A DNA stretch of 64,000 bases from Sabellastarte sp. h YS-2021 (lineage: Eukaryota > Annelida > Polychaeta > Sabellida > Sabellidae): positions 2,728,001 to 2,792,000 of the forward strand of contig OZ024935.1 of NCBI GenBank assembly GCA_964017235.1. Direction: 5' to 3'. Below are positions 34,658 through 45,600 of the stretch, one piece after another (positions within the stretch are counted from its first letter, which is position 1; each line of letters starts with the position of its first letter). The notes under the pieces were generated by a model. The model saw only the letters and a list, made by a program, of their open reading frames with translations. It did not search any database and was not told the DNA's origin. The position numbers and the translations under genes are program-made.

Positions 34658-35945
34658 ACGGAAGTAAGACAGGTGTGTGTACAGGTGTAAGATAGGATAT
34701 CAGTGAAAAACCAGAAGTTATTGACGCTAGTTATCCATGGTACCAGGGTGCCGGTGTATACAAAAAATACATCCTGGTCTGTATTTACCCGTATTTAGGG
34801 CAAATATGTTGCATGGTGTATAATAACAGGTGTGTGTACCAGGTGTAAGACAGGTTTGTGTACCAGGTGTAAGACAGGTGTGTGTACCAGATGTAAGACA
34901 GGTGTGTGTACCAAGTGTAAGACAGGTGTGTGTACCAGGTGTAAGACAGGTGTGTGTACCAGGTGTAAGACAGGTGTGTGTACCAGGTGTAAGACAGGTT
35001 TGTGTACCAGGTGTAAGACAGGTGTTTGTACCAGGTGTAAGACAGGTGTGTGTACCAGGTGTAAGACAGGTTTGTGTACCAGGTGTAAGACAGGTTTGTG
35101 TACCAGGTGTAAGACAGGTGTGTGTACCAGGTGTAAGACACGTGTTTGTACCAGGTGTAAGACACGTGTGTGTACCAGGTGTAAGACAGGTTTGTGTACC
35201 AGGCGTAAGACAGGTGTGTGTACCAGGTGTAAGACAGGTTTGTGTACCAGGTGTAAGACAGGTGTGTGTACCAGGTGTAAGAACCAGGTGTAAGACAGGT
35301 GTGTGTACCAGGTGTAAGACAGGTTTGTGTACCAGGTGTAAGACAGGTGTGTGTACCAGGTGTAAGACAGGTTTGTGTACCAGGTGTAAGACAGGTGTTT
35401 GTACCAGGTGTAAGACAGGTTTGTGTACCAGGTGTTAGACAGGTTTGTGTGTACCAGTTGTAAGACAGGTGTTTGTACCAGGTGTAAGACAGGTTTGTGT
35501 ACCAGGTGTAAGACAGGTGTGTGTACCAGGTGTAAGACAGGTGTTGGTACCAGGTGTAAGACACGTGTGTGTACCAGGTGTAAGACAGGTTTGTGTACCA
35601 GGTGTAAGACAGGTGTGTGTACCAGGTGTAAGACAGGTGTTTGTACCAGGTGTAAGACAGGTGTTTGTACCAGGTGTAAGACAGTTGAGTGTACCGGATT
35701 TAAGGCAGTTGTGTGTATCAGGTGTAAGACAGGTTTGTGTACCAGGTGTAAGACAGGTGTGTGTACCAGGTGTAAGACAGGTGTGTGTACCAGGTGTAAG
35801 ACAGGTTTGTGTACCAGGTGTAAGACAGGTTTGTGTGTACCAGGTGTAAGACAGGTGTGTGTATCAGGTGTAAGACAGTTGAGTGTATCAGATTTAAGGC
35901 AGTTGTGTGTACCAGGTGTAAGACAGGTGTGTGTACCAGGTACCT
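34658..35945 (+). repeat. 24-bp minisatellite downstream of the exon-16 donor
   Basis: About 46 copies of GGTGTAAGACAGGTGTGTGT plus ACCA. The unit ACCAGGTGTAAGACAG|GTGTGT parallels the true exon end ACCAAGTGTAAAACAG|gtgcgt, and intermediate copies lie directly after the donor at 34658-34694. Because 24 is a multiple of 3, both strands show long ORFs; in the exon's frame the units read CTRCKTGV, like the exon's CTKCKTG. Confidence 0.92.
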
Positions 35946-36101
35946 CACTTGCTGGACACTTTTTGGCATATGGTTTGTAAACCTTGATTAAGTTTCTGAC
36001 CTGAAATCACATGTAAATCCCAGCATAAAACATTCAACACTCTGGAATCTTTCGCTACATTAGTTGAAGGTTTCACTGTTTTTCACACCATTTTCTTTAA
36101 G

Positions 36102-36275
36102 GTAAATGCATCCCTGTGAACTCTGACTGTGACACTGAGAACCCTTGCTCCACGCCCCAGGCATCTGTCAACTCCAGTGAGTCATGTGACTCCCTCACGT
36201 GTCAGGCTTCAAACTGTCAGGCTTGTGTCGCCCTCGGTGACTGTGTGTGGACTTACAAACTGAGGAGGAAAGAAG
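36102..36275 (+). CDS. MEGF8: MEGF8-like, exon 17: cysteine-rich PSI-like module
   Basis: Encodes KCIPVNSDCDTENPC...CDSLTCQASNCQACVALGDC, then VWTYKLRRKEG. Acceptor tctttaag|GT and donor AAGAAG|gtaaat, both phase 1. Confidence 0.83.
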
Positions 36276-37136
36276 GTAAATCCAGATGTTGTATTCAGCG
36301 GTACAAGTAGAGATTTGGTCTCAGTCGAATAAGCCTCTCAGACTAAGTCTCAACTTTGTATTCACAGACAAACCTAAGACACGGTCATAGGTCCAACAAT
36401 TTTTAAAGATCAGAAAGTTTTTGTGTGTAATAATTAAGGACAAAATTATACGGTCTATTTAAATTTAAATTTCAGCTATTTTTCTTTTTCATTTTGCATG
36501 ATCTTTTTATCGTTGATATGCAGTCAGAAAACACTTAGTCTAGTGCTATAAATTGTAACAAAGGTGTGGGTTAAGTATTCCTACACATTGAAAATTATTC
36601 CTGCTGTACAAAAAAAGTAGTAAAAGTAAAACAGATTAAGGTAAAAGGTAAACAAGTAAATAGTCAAGGTGAAATAATGCAACAGACTTTCTCCAGAATA
36701 TTTGTGCTAACAATGTGCTAGTCTTAAGTTTGAGACCAAATCTAATACTTTGTGTGAATAGGCAACCAGTTTGACATCAAAATGGTCTCAGACCTGACAC
36801 CAAAACCATAAGATTTTTTAGACAGAATATGTTTAGCCCAAAGTGATCTAAAGCTGATTAGGTTTTAGAGTATATCCGGGAACTGCTGTTGCCATGGCAA
36901 CGCTTCTAATATTTTTGGTTCTTCAACTTTGTGGGTAACATTCAACTGTTTACAGATTATTTATGTTTATGATGTGTTCGTAGGAGGGTAAATGTGGATT
37001 TTACCAATGAAATATTTCCTCGTTTAGCCAGTCAGATTTGCAGACACCGTCATGTTGTATTAGAGTGACTTTTCGATCATTGTCAAGATGTTTAGGTAAT
37101 TCCTATATTACTCTAAATTGTGGGGGTTTTTTTCAG
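36276..37136. other. MEGF8 intron 17, no feature seen
   Basis: AT-rich intron. No tandem array, transposon end or extra exon is recognised. Confidence 0.55.
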
Positions 37137-37324
37137 ACGGCTCAGGTTTTGACTTCAGTAAAGAACCAGGTTTTCCCTACAACTGTATTTCTCGTGAAGA
37201 CCTCAAAAGTGCACCTGAAGCAATTTCACAAACGTGTCCCAAATCCTGCACAGAGCACAGAGATTGTACAGCCTGCCTGAGTTCTACAGGAGGGGAATGT
37301 GTGTGGAGTGGTGAACTGACACAG
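37137..37324 (+). CDS. MEGF8: MEGF8-like, exon 18: PSI-like module
   Basis: Encodes FDFSKEPGFPYNCISREDL, then CPKSCTEHRDCTACLSSTGG and ECVWSGELTQ. Acceptor ttttttcag|AC (phase 1), donor CACAG|gtaatg (phase 0). Its last ~63 nt plus donor are repeated downstream as 138-bp units. Confidence 0.88.
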
Positions 37325-38045
37325 GTAATGTAATGTACAGGTAAAAATACAGGTACACATACAGGTAAATACAAGTATACATACAGGTAAGTGTACAGAG
37401 ATTGTACAGCCTGCCTGAGTTCTACAGGAGGGGAATGTGTGTGGAGTGGTGAACTGACACAGGTAATGTAATGTACAGGTAAAAATACAGGTACACATAC
37501 AGATAAATACAAGTATACATACAGGTAAGTGTACAGAGATTGTACAGCCTGCCTGAGTTCTACATGAGGGGAATGTGTGTGGAGTGGTGAACTGACACAG
37601 GTAATATAATGTACAGGTAAAAATACAGGTACACATACAGGTAAATACAAGTATACATACAGGTAAGTGTACAGAGATTGTACAGCCTGCCTGAGTTCTA
37701 CAGGAGGGGAATGTGTGTGGAGTGGTGAACTGACACGGGTAATGTAATGTACAGGTAAAAATACAGGTACACATACAGGTAAATACAAGTATACATACAG
37801 GTAAGTGTACAGAGATTGTACAGCCTGCCTGAGTTCTACATGAGGGGAATGTGTGTGGAGTGGTGAACTGACACAGGTAATATAATGTACAGGTAAAAAT
37901 ACAGGTACACATACAGGTAAATACAAGTATACATACAGGTAAGTGTACAGAGATTGTACAGCCTGCCTGAGTTCTACAGGAGGGGAATGTGTGTGGAGTG
38001 GTGAACTGACACAGGTAATGTAATGTACAGGTAAAAATACAGGTA
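37325..38045 (+). repeat. 138-bp tandem copies of exon-18 3' end plus donor
   Basis: The word ATTGTACAGCC recurs at 37263 (real exon), 37401, 37539, 37677, 37815 and 37953, an exact 138-bp step, with a degraded copy near 38080. Each unit holds about 63 nt of exon 18, its donor CTGACACAG|gtaatg and about 75 nt of intron. Copies 3 and 5 share TCTACATGAGG (a stop in the exon frame) and GTAATATAATG, indicating a two-unit higher-order repeat. Confidence 0.95.
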
Positions 38046-38334
38046 AAATGCATACAAATACAGATAAGTTTATAAGGAGTGTACAGCTTGCCTGTGTTGT
38101 ACAAGTGGTGGCCTGACACAGGTAATGTAAATCACAGGTAAACTCAGAGAACTGACATAGATAGTGTAAATAGAGACAAATATGGAAGTAAATACCGGTG
38201 GAATAAAGGTTAAAAATACTGCTAAATACAGGTGAAATACAAGTAAATACATGTGAAATATAGGTGAAAATACAGATAAAATATGCTTGGGACACTTCTC
38301 TCTACCTAGTTGATGTTCTGTGTGTTTTCCGCAG

Positions 38335-39915
38335 TGGTCTCTGTATGGTCACTCTCTGTATTTCAGTACCTTCCCTTACATTCACTACCTCTGTACTATA
38401 CCACTGGTCAGTGTGGTCTCTGTATGGTCACTCTGTATTTCAGTACCTTCCCTTACACTCACCACCTCTGTACTATGCCACTGGTCAGTGTGGTCTCTGT
38501 ATGGTCACTCTCTGTATTTCAGTACCTTCCCTTACACTCACCACCTCTGTACTATGCCACTGGTCAGTGTGGTCTCTGTATGGTCACTCTCTGTATTTCA
38601 GTACCTTCCCTTACACTCACCACCTCTGTACTATGCCACTGGTCAGTGTGGTCTCTGTATGGTCACTCTCTGTATTTCAGTACCTTCCCTTACACTCACC
38701 ACCTCTGTACTATGCCACTGGTCAGTGTGGTCTCTGTATGGTCACTCTCTGTATTTCAGTGCCTTCCCTTACACTCACCACCTCTGTACTATGCCACTGG
38801 TCAGTGTGGTCTCTGTATGGTCACTCTCTGTATTTCAGTACCTTCCCTTACATTCACTACCTCTATACTATACCACTGGTCAGTGTGGTCACTGTATGGT
38901 CACTCTGTATTTCAGTACCTTCCCTTACATTCACTACCTCTGTACTATACCACTGGTCAGTGTGGTCACTGTATGGTCACTCTGTATTTCAGTACCTTCC
39001 CGTACATTCACTACCTGTGTACTATACCACTGGTCAGTGTGGTCTCTGTATGGTCACTCTGTATTTCAGTACCTTCCCTTACATTCACTACCTCTGTACT
39101 ATACCACTGGTCAGTGTGGTCACTGTATGGTCACTCTGTATTTCAGTACCTTCCCGTACATTCACTACCTGTGTACTATACCACTGGTCAGTGTGGTCTC
39201 TGTATGGTCACTCTGTATTTCAGTACCTTCCCTTACATTCACTACCTCTGTACTATACCACTGGTCAGTGTGGTCTCTGTATGGTCACTCTCTGTATTTC
39301 AGTACCTTCCCTTACACTCACCACCTCTGTACTATGCCACTGGTCAGTGTGGTCTCTGTATGGTCACTCTCTGTATTTCAGTACCTTCCCTTACACTCAC
39401 CACCTCTGTACTATACCACTGGTCAGTGTGGTCTCTGTATGGTCACTCTGTATTTCAGTACTTTCCCTTACACTCACCACCTCTGTACTATGCCACTGGT
39501 CAGTGTGGTCTCTGTATGGTCACTCTCTGTATTTCAGTGCCTTCCCTTACACTCACCACCTCTGTACTATGCCACTGGTCAGTGTGGTCTCTGTATGGTC
39601 ACTCTCTGTATTTCAGTACCTTCCCTTACATTCACTACCTCTATACTATACCACTGGTCAGTGTGGTCACTGTATGGTCACTCTGTATTTCAGTACCTTC
39701 CCGTACATTCACTACCTGTGTACTATACCACTGGTCAGTGTGGTCTCTGTATGGTCACTCTGTATTTCAGTACCTTCCCTTACATTCACTACCTCTGTAC
39801 TATACCACTGGTCAGTGTGGTCACTGTATGGTCACTCTGTATTTCAGTACCTTCCCGTACATTCACTACCTCTGTACTATACCACTGGTCAGTGTGGTCA
39901 CTCTCTGTATTTCAG
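38335..39915 (+). repeat. 77/79-bp tandem copies of the exon-19 acceptor and exon start
   Basis: About 20 units carry TGTATTTCAG|TACCTTCC and CTCTGTACTATRCCACTGGT. They are homologous to the true boundary TGTATTTCAG|TGCCTTCC of exon 19. In the exon frame a unit reads YLPLHSLPLYYTTGQCG against the exon's CLPLHSLPLFCAAGRCG, 11 of 17 identical. Step lengths alternate between 77 and 79 bp through a CT dinucleotide. All three forward frames stay open through the array. Confidence 0.95.
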
Positions 39916-40144
39916 TGCCTTCCTCTACACTCACTGCCGCTGTTCTGCGCCGCGGGCCGGTGCGGTCACGTCCTACAAGGTGGCAAGTCACTCTGTCCCG
40001 CAGCCTGCTCGCTATACACGCGCTGTGACGTCTGCCTCATGCACCCACAGTGCGGCTGGTGCACCAAGGAGGGCGCTAACGGGGACGGCTCCTGTGTAGA
40101 GGGCGGACTCAACAGTCAGTTTGACTCGGGGGAGTACAGGGCCG
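39916..40144 (+). CDS. MEGF8: MEGF8-like, exon 19: PSI-like module
   Basis: Encodes CLPLHSLPLFCAAGRCGHVL, then CPAACSLYTRCDVCLMHPQC, GWCTKEGANGDGSC and a linker. The acceptor is gtatttcag|TGC (phase 0, matching exon 18) and the donor GGCCG|gtaagt (phase 1). About twenty degenerate copies of this acceptor and exon start precede it. This last copy is called the exon because only it continues into the cysteine-rich frame. Confidence 0.86.
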
Positions 40145-40930
40145 GTAAGTGTGGGAAAAGATTCCATTGAAGAGGTTTTGTATGTTACAGCAACATACTC
40201 TGTGTCATCAGGGATTTTACCAAAAATAAGCGGTTATGTTGTTGGGTGCATCCATTTGTGTGTGTCCGTGTGCCTAAGGCAATAAAAGTAGTGAACAGAT
40301 GAAAGGAAGAAGTGATTAAATTTGACAAAGATCTGAATCATGTTCTGGAGTTTTCAGTGATCCCATTTTGAATGTATTTTCAATGACTTTGGCTTACTGG
40401 TTGATATCACTCCAACAATAATGAGCAGATCTTCATGAGAGAGGAAAAAAAAAACAAAAAAACTTCAGTGTTACTTCTAGGGATGGGTCGGTAGGCCCGA
40501 TGTCTCGGTATGGAGAGCATTTTACTGAAATACCCTAATGAGATTTTAAAACTGCCACTGCACTGAAGAAATTGTACATATTTATCTCATATTTATTGCA
40601 TTTGGGGACTATTATTATGATGTCATTAAGATGAAACGTCCATGTTTAGTTGGGGTATACTAAAACCGAGAGTCCAAACATTGGTACAGTTTGCATTGGC
40701 GATCTCCCAATGTACACATTTTTGCTGTCGACCCACATCTAGTTACCAGTGAATGTTTCATCAGAATTGCATGTATCTTACTTTACATAATGTTTGAGGT
40801 TTTAAAAAGACTTGTGTGTATTTTTTGTGTATTTTTCATTTGTATGTATATCTCAGATTGTTTTATAGGTGGAGGCTTGTATTTTTTAGACTTGTGTGTG
40901 TAGTTTTTGAACAATTCATGTATTTTTCAG
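40145..40930. other. First part of MEGF8 intron 19
   Basis: No gene or element is recognised before the exon-20 acceptor array begins. Confidence 0.5.
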
Positions 40931-41407
40931 ACGGGTTTCTTAGTATTTCTGAGCCCTGTGTGCATGTTTTTCAGACTGGTTTGTAAGTAAGCCCTGTCTG
41001 TGTGTTTTTCAGACTGGTTTGTAGGTATTTATTGAGCCCTGTCTGTGTGTTTTTCAGACTGGTTTGTAGGTATTTATTGAGCCCTGTCTGTGTGTTTTTC
41101 AGACTGGTTTGTAGGTATTTATTGAGCCCTGTCTGTGTGTTTTTCAGACTGGTTTGTAAGTAAGCCCTGTCTGTGTGTTTTTCAGACTGGTTTGTAGGTA
41201 TTTATTGAGCCCTGTCTGTGTGTTTTTCAGACTGGTTTGTAAGTATTTCTTGAGCCCTGTCTGTGTGTTTTTCAGACTGGTTTGTAGGTATTTCCGAGCC
41301 CTGTCTGTGTGTTTTTCAGACTGGTGTGTAAGTATTTCCGAGCCCTGTCTGTGTGTTTTTCAGACTGGTTTGTAAGTATTTCCGAGCCCTGTCCGTGTGT
41401 TTTTCAG
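40931..41407 (+). repeat. 36/45-bp tandem copies of the exon-20 acceptor
   Basis: About 11 units of TGTGTGTTTTTCAG|ACTGGT, TTGTAGGTATTTATTGAGCC or a shorter GTAAGTAAGCCC variant, leading into the true acceptor gtgtttttcag|ACTGGTATGG. Each copy retains a full polypyrimidine tract and AG. Many also have TTT|GTAAGT 8 nt later, a donor-like sequence. Confidence 0.93.
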
Positions 41408-41567
41408 ACTGGTATGGCGGGGGTGAGTTAGTATGGGCGTATATACAGTGCCCTCTGGAGAATGAATGTACAAACGGCCACCACGACTGTGACACGAATG
41501 AGGAGTGTATTGACATGGTGGACGGTTTCAGGTGTCAGTGTAAAGACGGATACAACAGAACACACAG
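41408..41567 (+). CDS. MEGF8: MEGF8-like, exon 20: Ca-binding EGF
   Basis: Encodes DWYGGGELVWAYIQCPLENE, then CTNGHHDCDTNEECIDMVDG and FRCQCKDGYNRTH, a calcium-binding EGF strongly reminiscent of the MEGF8/attractin C-terminal region. Acceptor gtttttcag|AC (phase 1), donor CACACAG|gtgagt (phase 2). Confidence 0.92.
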
Positions 41568-41918
41568 GTGAGTAGAAAGCCTAAGTCATGGAAAATAAAT
41601 TCAAAGTGGGCCTATGAAAAATTCAGGGGTTTTTGCTAGGCTTAGGGCTAGGAGAGAGTGGAAGTTAGGTGGTTTGATTCAATATTTGGCTAAAACAAGG
41701 CTGGATGAAAGCAGTTCTACTGCTTTTGAAACACTTTGTCCCTGTCAGGCTTCCACACTGCTGGTATGACTTCGCTGAATAACAAACAACTATTTAAACT
41801 CTGTCATACTTTGAAAACAGGTATTATTGAATTCCTTGATGGCCGGCATTGATACAACTGCTGAAGTCCATGTAAAACCACAACTTTTGACGTTCTTTTG
41901 TGTATCTTTGTATTGCAG

Positions 41919-42117
41919 TAGTCAGGGCGTCTGCCAGCCAGTGTGTGACCAGGGCTGTGTCCATGGTAACTGTGTGGCACCCAATCGCTGTGAGTGTCAC
42001 TTTGGTTATGTGGGTGATAACTGCAGCCTGGAGTGTCTGTGCAACGGACACAGCAACTGCATGGGGGTTACCATGGAGATGAGACAGATTTGTGTCGAGT
42101 GTCACAACAACACCAGG
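41919..42117 (+). CDS. MEGF8: MEGF8-like, exon 21: EGF and laminin-EGF start
   Basis: Encodes GVCQPVCDQGCVHGNCVAPN, then RCECHFGYVGDNC and LECLCNGHSNCMGV, an EGF followed by laminin-type EGF. Acceptor tattgcag|T (phase 2), donor ACCAGG|gtgagt (phase 0). The next intron, 10.4 kb, is the longest between exons in the window. Confidence 0.92.
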
Positions 42118-42210
42118 GTGAGTTGTCATGGCAATAGAATAAAGAAGAAACAAGGCCGAAAGGGGTTTCGGTCTACTAGTGCAAGCCGCAAAGCTATCAG
42201 AGACACAACT

Positions 42211-42320
42211 AGTATACCAAAGCGGTCACCCATCCCAGTACTAATGTAGCTTATTGCCGCTTAACTTCAGTGAACAGACAGATACACATCACACTGCGTC
42301 ATAATTCATGAAAGTCCGGA
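42211..42320 (-). mobile_element. 5S-rRNA-like SINE or 5S pseudogene
   Basis: On the minus strand, CACTGAAGTTAAGC and TTAGTACTGGGATGGGTGAC CGC at the right spacing match the internal Pol III promoter (A box and C box) of 5S rRNA. The 5' and 3' parts diverge from 5S rRNA, so this is a 5S-derived SINE (SINE3 type) or a decayed 5S copy, not a functional rRNA gene. It lies just inside intron 21. Confidence 0.72.
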
Positions 42321-42601
42321 GACAAAAAAAAAAATGATTTGCAGAAATGCGAGCCTCGCTAGAGCTCGCACTTAAAATTGTTTAAATGCTGTGTGGTCTA
42401 TTTAGGTTCGGTAATGTTCCTTTTTGAGTACAAGTTGCGCATGTGACAGTTTTTTGGCATGAAGTGACTCAGAGTATTGCTACCCAAACAAGATGGGAGC
42501 TTCTACTGGATTAACTGATATACCCACTAAGTATCCGCCTCTTCATAATCAAGTCTTGAGTGCCTATCCAAAGTGTACCAAAAATGATCTTTCCAATTGT
42601 T

Positions 42602-45600
42602 ATGTCCACCCCCCTGGGGGGTGGATATATTATTTTTGCTTTTTCCGGCATCCGATGTCCGGCGTCACGCATGGTTTCCGCTCATTTAAAGGAAAAGTAT
42701 TAGAGCTATTGTCACCAAATTTGGTATGCAGGCTTATTGGGTCAGTAGCTTGCTTGGGATTGCTTTTGGCTGTTGTACCTCTTTTGCTTACTGAGTAATA
42801 CTTAAGTACAGCTATTTTCAGTACCCATTGGTTTCCGTGCATTTAAGCCAAAATAATTAAAGATATTTTACTACAATATTTGAATACAAGATTGTTATGT
42901 CCATAGCTCGCTTGGTATTGCATTTGGGACTGATAGCTTTGTCAGTACATGAGTAATAGCCATTTAGGTACTTCATTGTGTATTTTCAGTACTACTTTTG
43001 AGTAATTTGCTAATATCTCAGAAACCGCAAGAGATTGAGCGATTTCGACAGAATTTTTGACCCACAGGGTATCTAAGGAATGCAATCTATGCAATTTTCC
43101 AAAAAAATTTCCCCTCCCCAAAAATGGCGGCCATTTTGAATTTTCGAATTTTTGCCAAAAATGGCAAAACACTAATTGTATCCACCGGAAGCATCCGGTG
43201 GATACTTTGGTTTAGCGTTCGCTACGCCGCCGCCGCGCGTAGAGAGATTTTCGGCGTTAACGCTCTAAGAGGAAAACAACAGCAGCTAGGTTCACCAAAT
43301 TTGCAGGATATCTTCATTGGGGGGCAAGCTTCTCTGGGAAGGAAAATAGCCTCATTCTGAAAAACAAGATGGCCGCCACGGGCATTTCTTTGAAAATAAT
43401 CTACATTTTTCTACTGGCTGTTGCTCATAGGTAGAAGGTTGAATCTCTTCATAGGTGATGTGTATGACACATATACATGTCCTCTACAACCTTGCACACA
43501 TTTGACCTTGAAGCTCGTAACTCAAGGTTATCTACGGAGTGCCGAAGTAACCCACATAGAGGACTTTAAAAGTGCCTATATCTCCCTTATTATTGGTCCT
43601 AGAGGTTTGCAATGTGAAGCCAACCTATAGGAAATCATGTGCTGCGAATCTTCTGATGTGGTCAGATTTGACCTTGGACCCCTCCTTCAAGGTCAAACGA
43701 GGATAGCCAAACTTAAAAGTGCTTATAACTCGCTTATTATCGACCCTAGAGGTTTGGGATGGTAAACCAACATATAGGAAATCATGGGCTGGGAATCTTC
43801 TGGTGTGGTCAGATTTGACCTTGGGCCCCTCCTTCAAGGTCAAATGAGGACCGCCAAACTTAAAAGTGCTTATAACTTGCTTATTATTGGTCCTAGAGGT
43901 TTGGGATGGTAAACCAACATATAGGAAATCATGGGCTGGGAATCTTCTGGCGTGGTCGGATTTGACCTTGGGCCCCTCCTTCAAGGTCAAACGAGGATAA
44001 CGAAACTTAAAAGTGCTTATAACTCGCTTATTATTGGTCCTAGAGGTTTTGGATGGTAAACCAACATATAGGAAATCATGGGCTGGGAATCTTCTGGCGT
44101 GGTCGGATTTGACCTTGGGCCCCTCCTTCAAGGTCAAACGAGGACAGCCAAACTTAAAAGTGCTTATAACTCGCTTATTATTGGTCCTAGAGATTTGGGA
44201 TGGTAAACCAGCATATAGGAAATCATGGGCTGGGAATCTTCTGGTGTGGTCGGATTTGACCTTGGGCCCCTCCTTCAAGGTCAAATGAGGACAGCCAAAC
44301 TTAAAAGTGCTTATAACTCGCTTATTATTTGTCCTAGAGGTTTGCAATGTGAAGCCAACCTATAGGAAATCATGTGCTGCGAATCTTCTGATGTGGTCAG
44401 ATTTGACCTTGGGCCCCTCCTTCAAGGTCAAACAAGGACAGCCAAACTTAAAAGTGCCTATAACTCGCTTATTATTGGTCCTAGAGGTTTGGGATGGTAA
44501 ACCAACATATAGAAAATCATGGGCTGGGAATCTTCTGGTGTGGTCGGATTTGACCTTGGGCCCCTCCTTCAAGGTCAAATGAGGACAGCCAAACTTAAAA
44601 GTGCTTATAACTCGCTTATTATTGGTCCTAGAGGTTTGGGATGGTAAACCAACATATAGAAAATCATGGGCTGGGAATCTTCTGGTGTGGTCGGATTTGA
44701 CCTTGGGCCCCTCCTTGAGGGTCAAATGAGGACAGCCAAACTTAAAAGTGCTTATCAACTTGCTTATTATTGGTCCTAGATGTTTGGGATGGTAAACCAA
44801 CATATAGGAAATCATGGGCTGGGAATCTTCTAGCGTGGTCGGATTTGACCTTGGGCCCCTCCTTGAGGGTCAAATGAGGACAGCCAAACTTAAAAGTGCT
44901 TATCAACTTGCTTATTATTGGTCCTAGATGTTTGGGATGGTAAACCAACATATAGGAAATCATGGGCTGGGAATCTTCTGGCGTGGTTGGATTTGACCTT
45001 GGGCCCCTCCTTGAAGGTCAAATGAGGACAGCCAAACTTAAAAGTGCTTATAACTCGCTTATTATTTGTCCTAGAGGTTTGAGATGGTAAACCAACCTAT
45101 AGGAAATCATGGGCTGGGAATCTTCTGGCGTGGTCGGATTTGACCTTGGGCCCCTCCTTCAAGGTCAAACAAGGACAGCCAAACTTAAAAGTGCCTATAA
45201 CTCGCTTATTATTGGTCCTAGAGGTTTGGGATGGTAAACCAACATATAGAAAATCATGGGCTGGGAATCTTCTGGTGTGGTCGGATTTGACCTTGGGCCC
45301 CTCCTTCAAGGTCAAATGAGGACAGCCAAACTTAAAAGTGCTTATAACTCGCTTATTATTGGTCCTAGAGGTTTGGGATGGTAAACCAACATATAGAAAA
45401 TCATGGGCTGGGAATCTTCTGGTGTGGTCGGATTTGACCTTGGGCCCCTCCTTGAGGGTCAAATGAGGACAGCCAAACTTAAAAGTGCTTATCAACTTGC
45501 TTATTATTGGTCCTAGATGTTTGGGATGGTAAACCAACATATAGGAAATCATGGGCTGGGAATCTTCTGGCGTGGTTGGATTTGACCTTGGGCCCCTCCT

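Noticed and set aside
34785-35980. ORFs on both strands with an 8-residue period (TWYTHLSY and CTRCKTGV types)
   Set aside because: Products of the 24-bp array in intron 16; the true exon 16 frame hits a stop at about 34693 before the array.
37177-38295. Minus-strand ORFs of 297-372 codons
   Set aside because: They read through the 138-bp exon-18 repeats antisense; period 46 residues, no independent signals.
38264-40170. Three plus-strand ORFs near 600 codons
   Set aside because: The 77/79-bp acceptor repeats have no stops in any frame. Only the last 229 nt in one frame (exon 19) is coding.
41899-42153. ORFs antisense to or out of frame with exon 21
   Set aside because: Shadow frames of the cysteine-rich exon.
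42211-42320. A functional 5S rRNA gene
   Set aside because: Only the internal promoter boxes match; the outer stem sequence and 3' terminator are not preserved.
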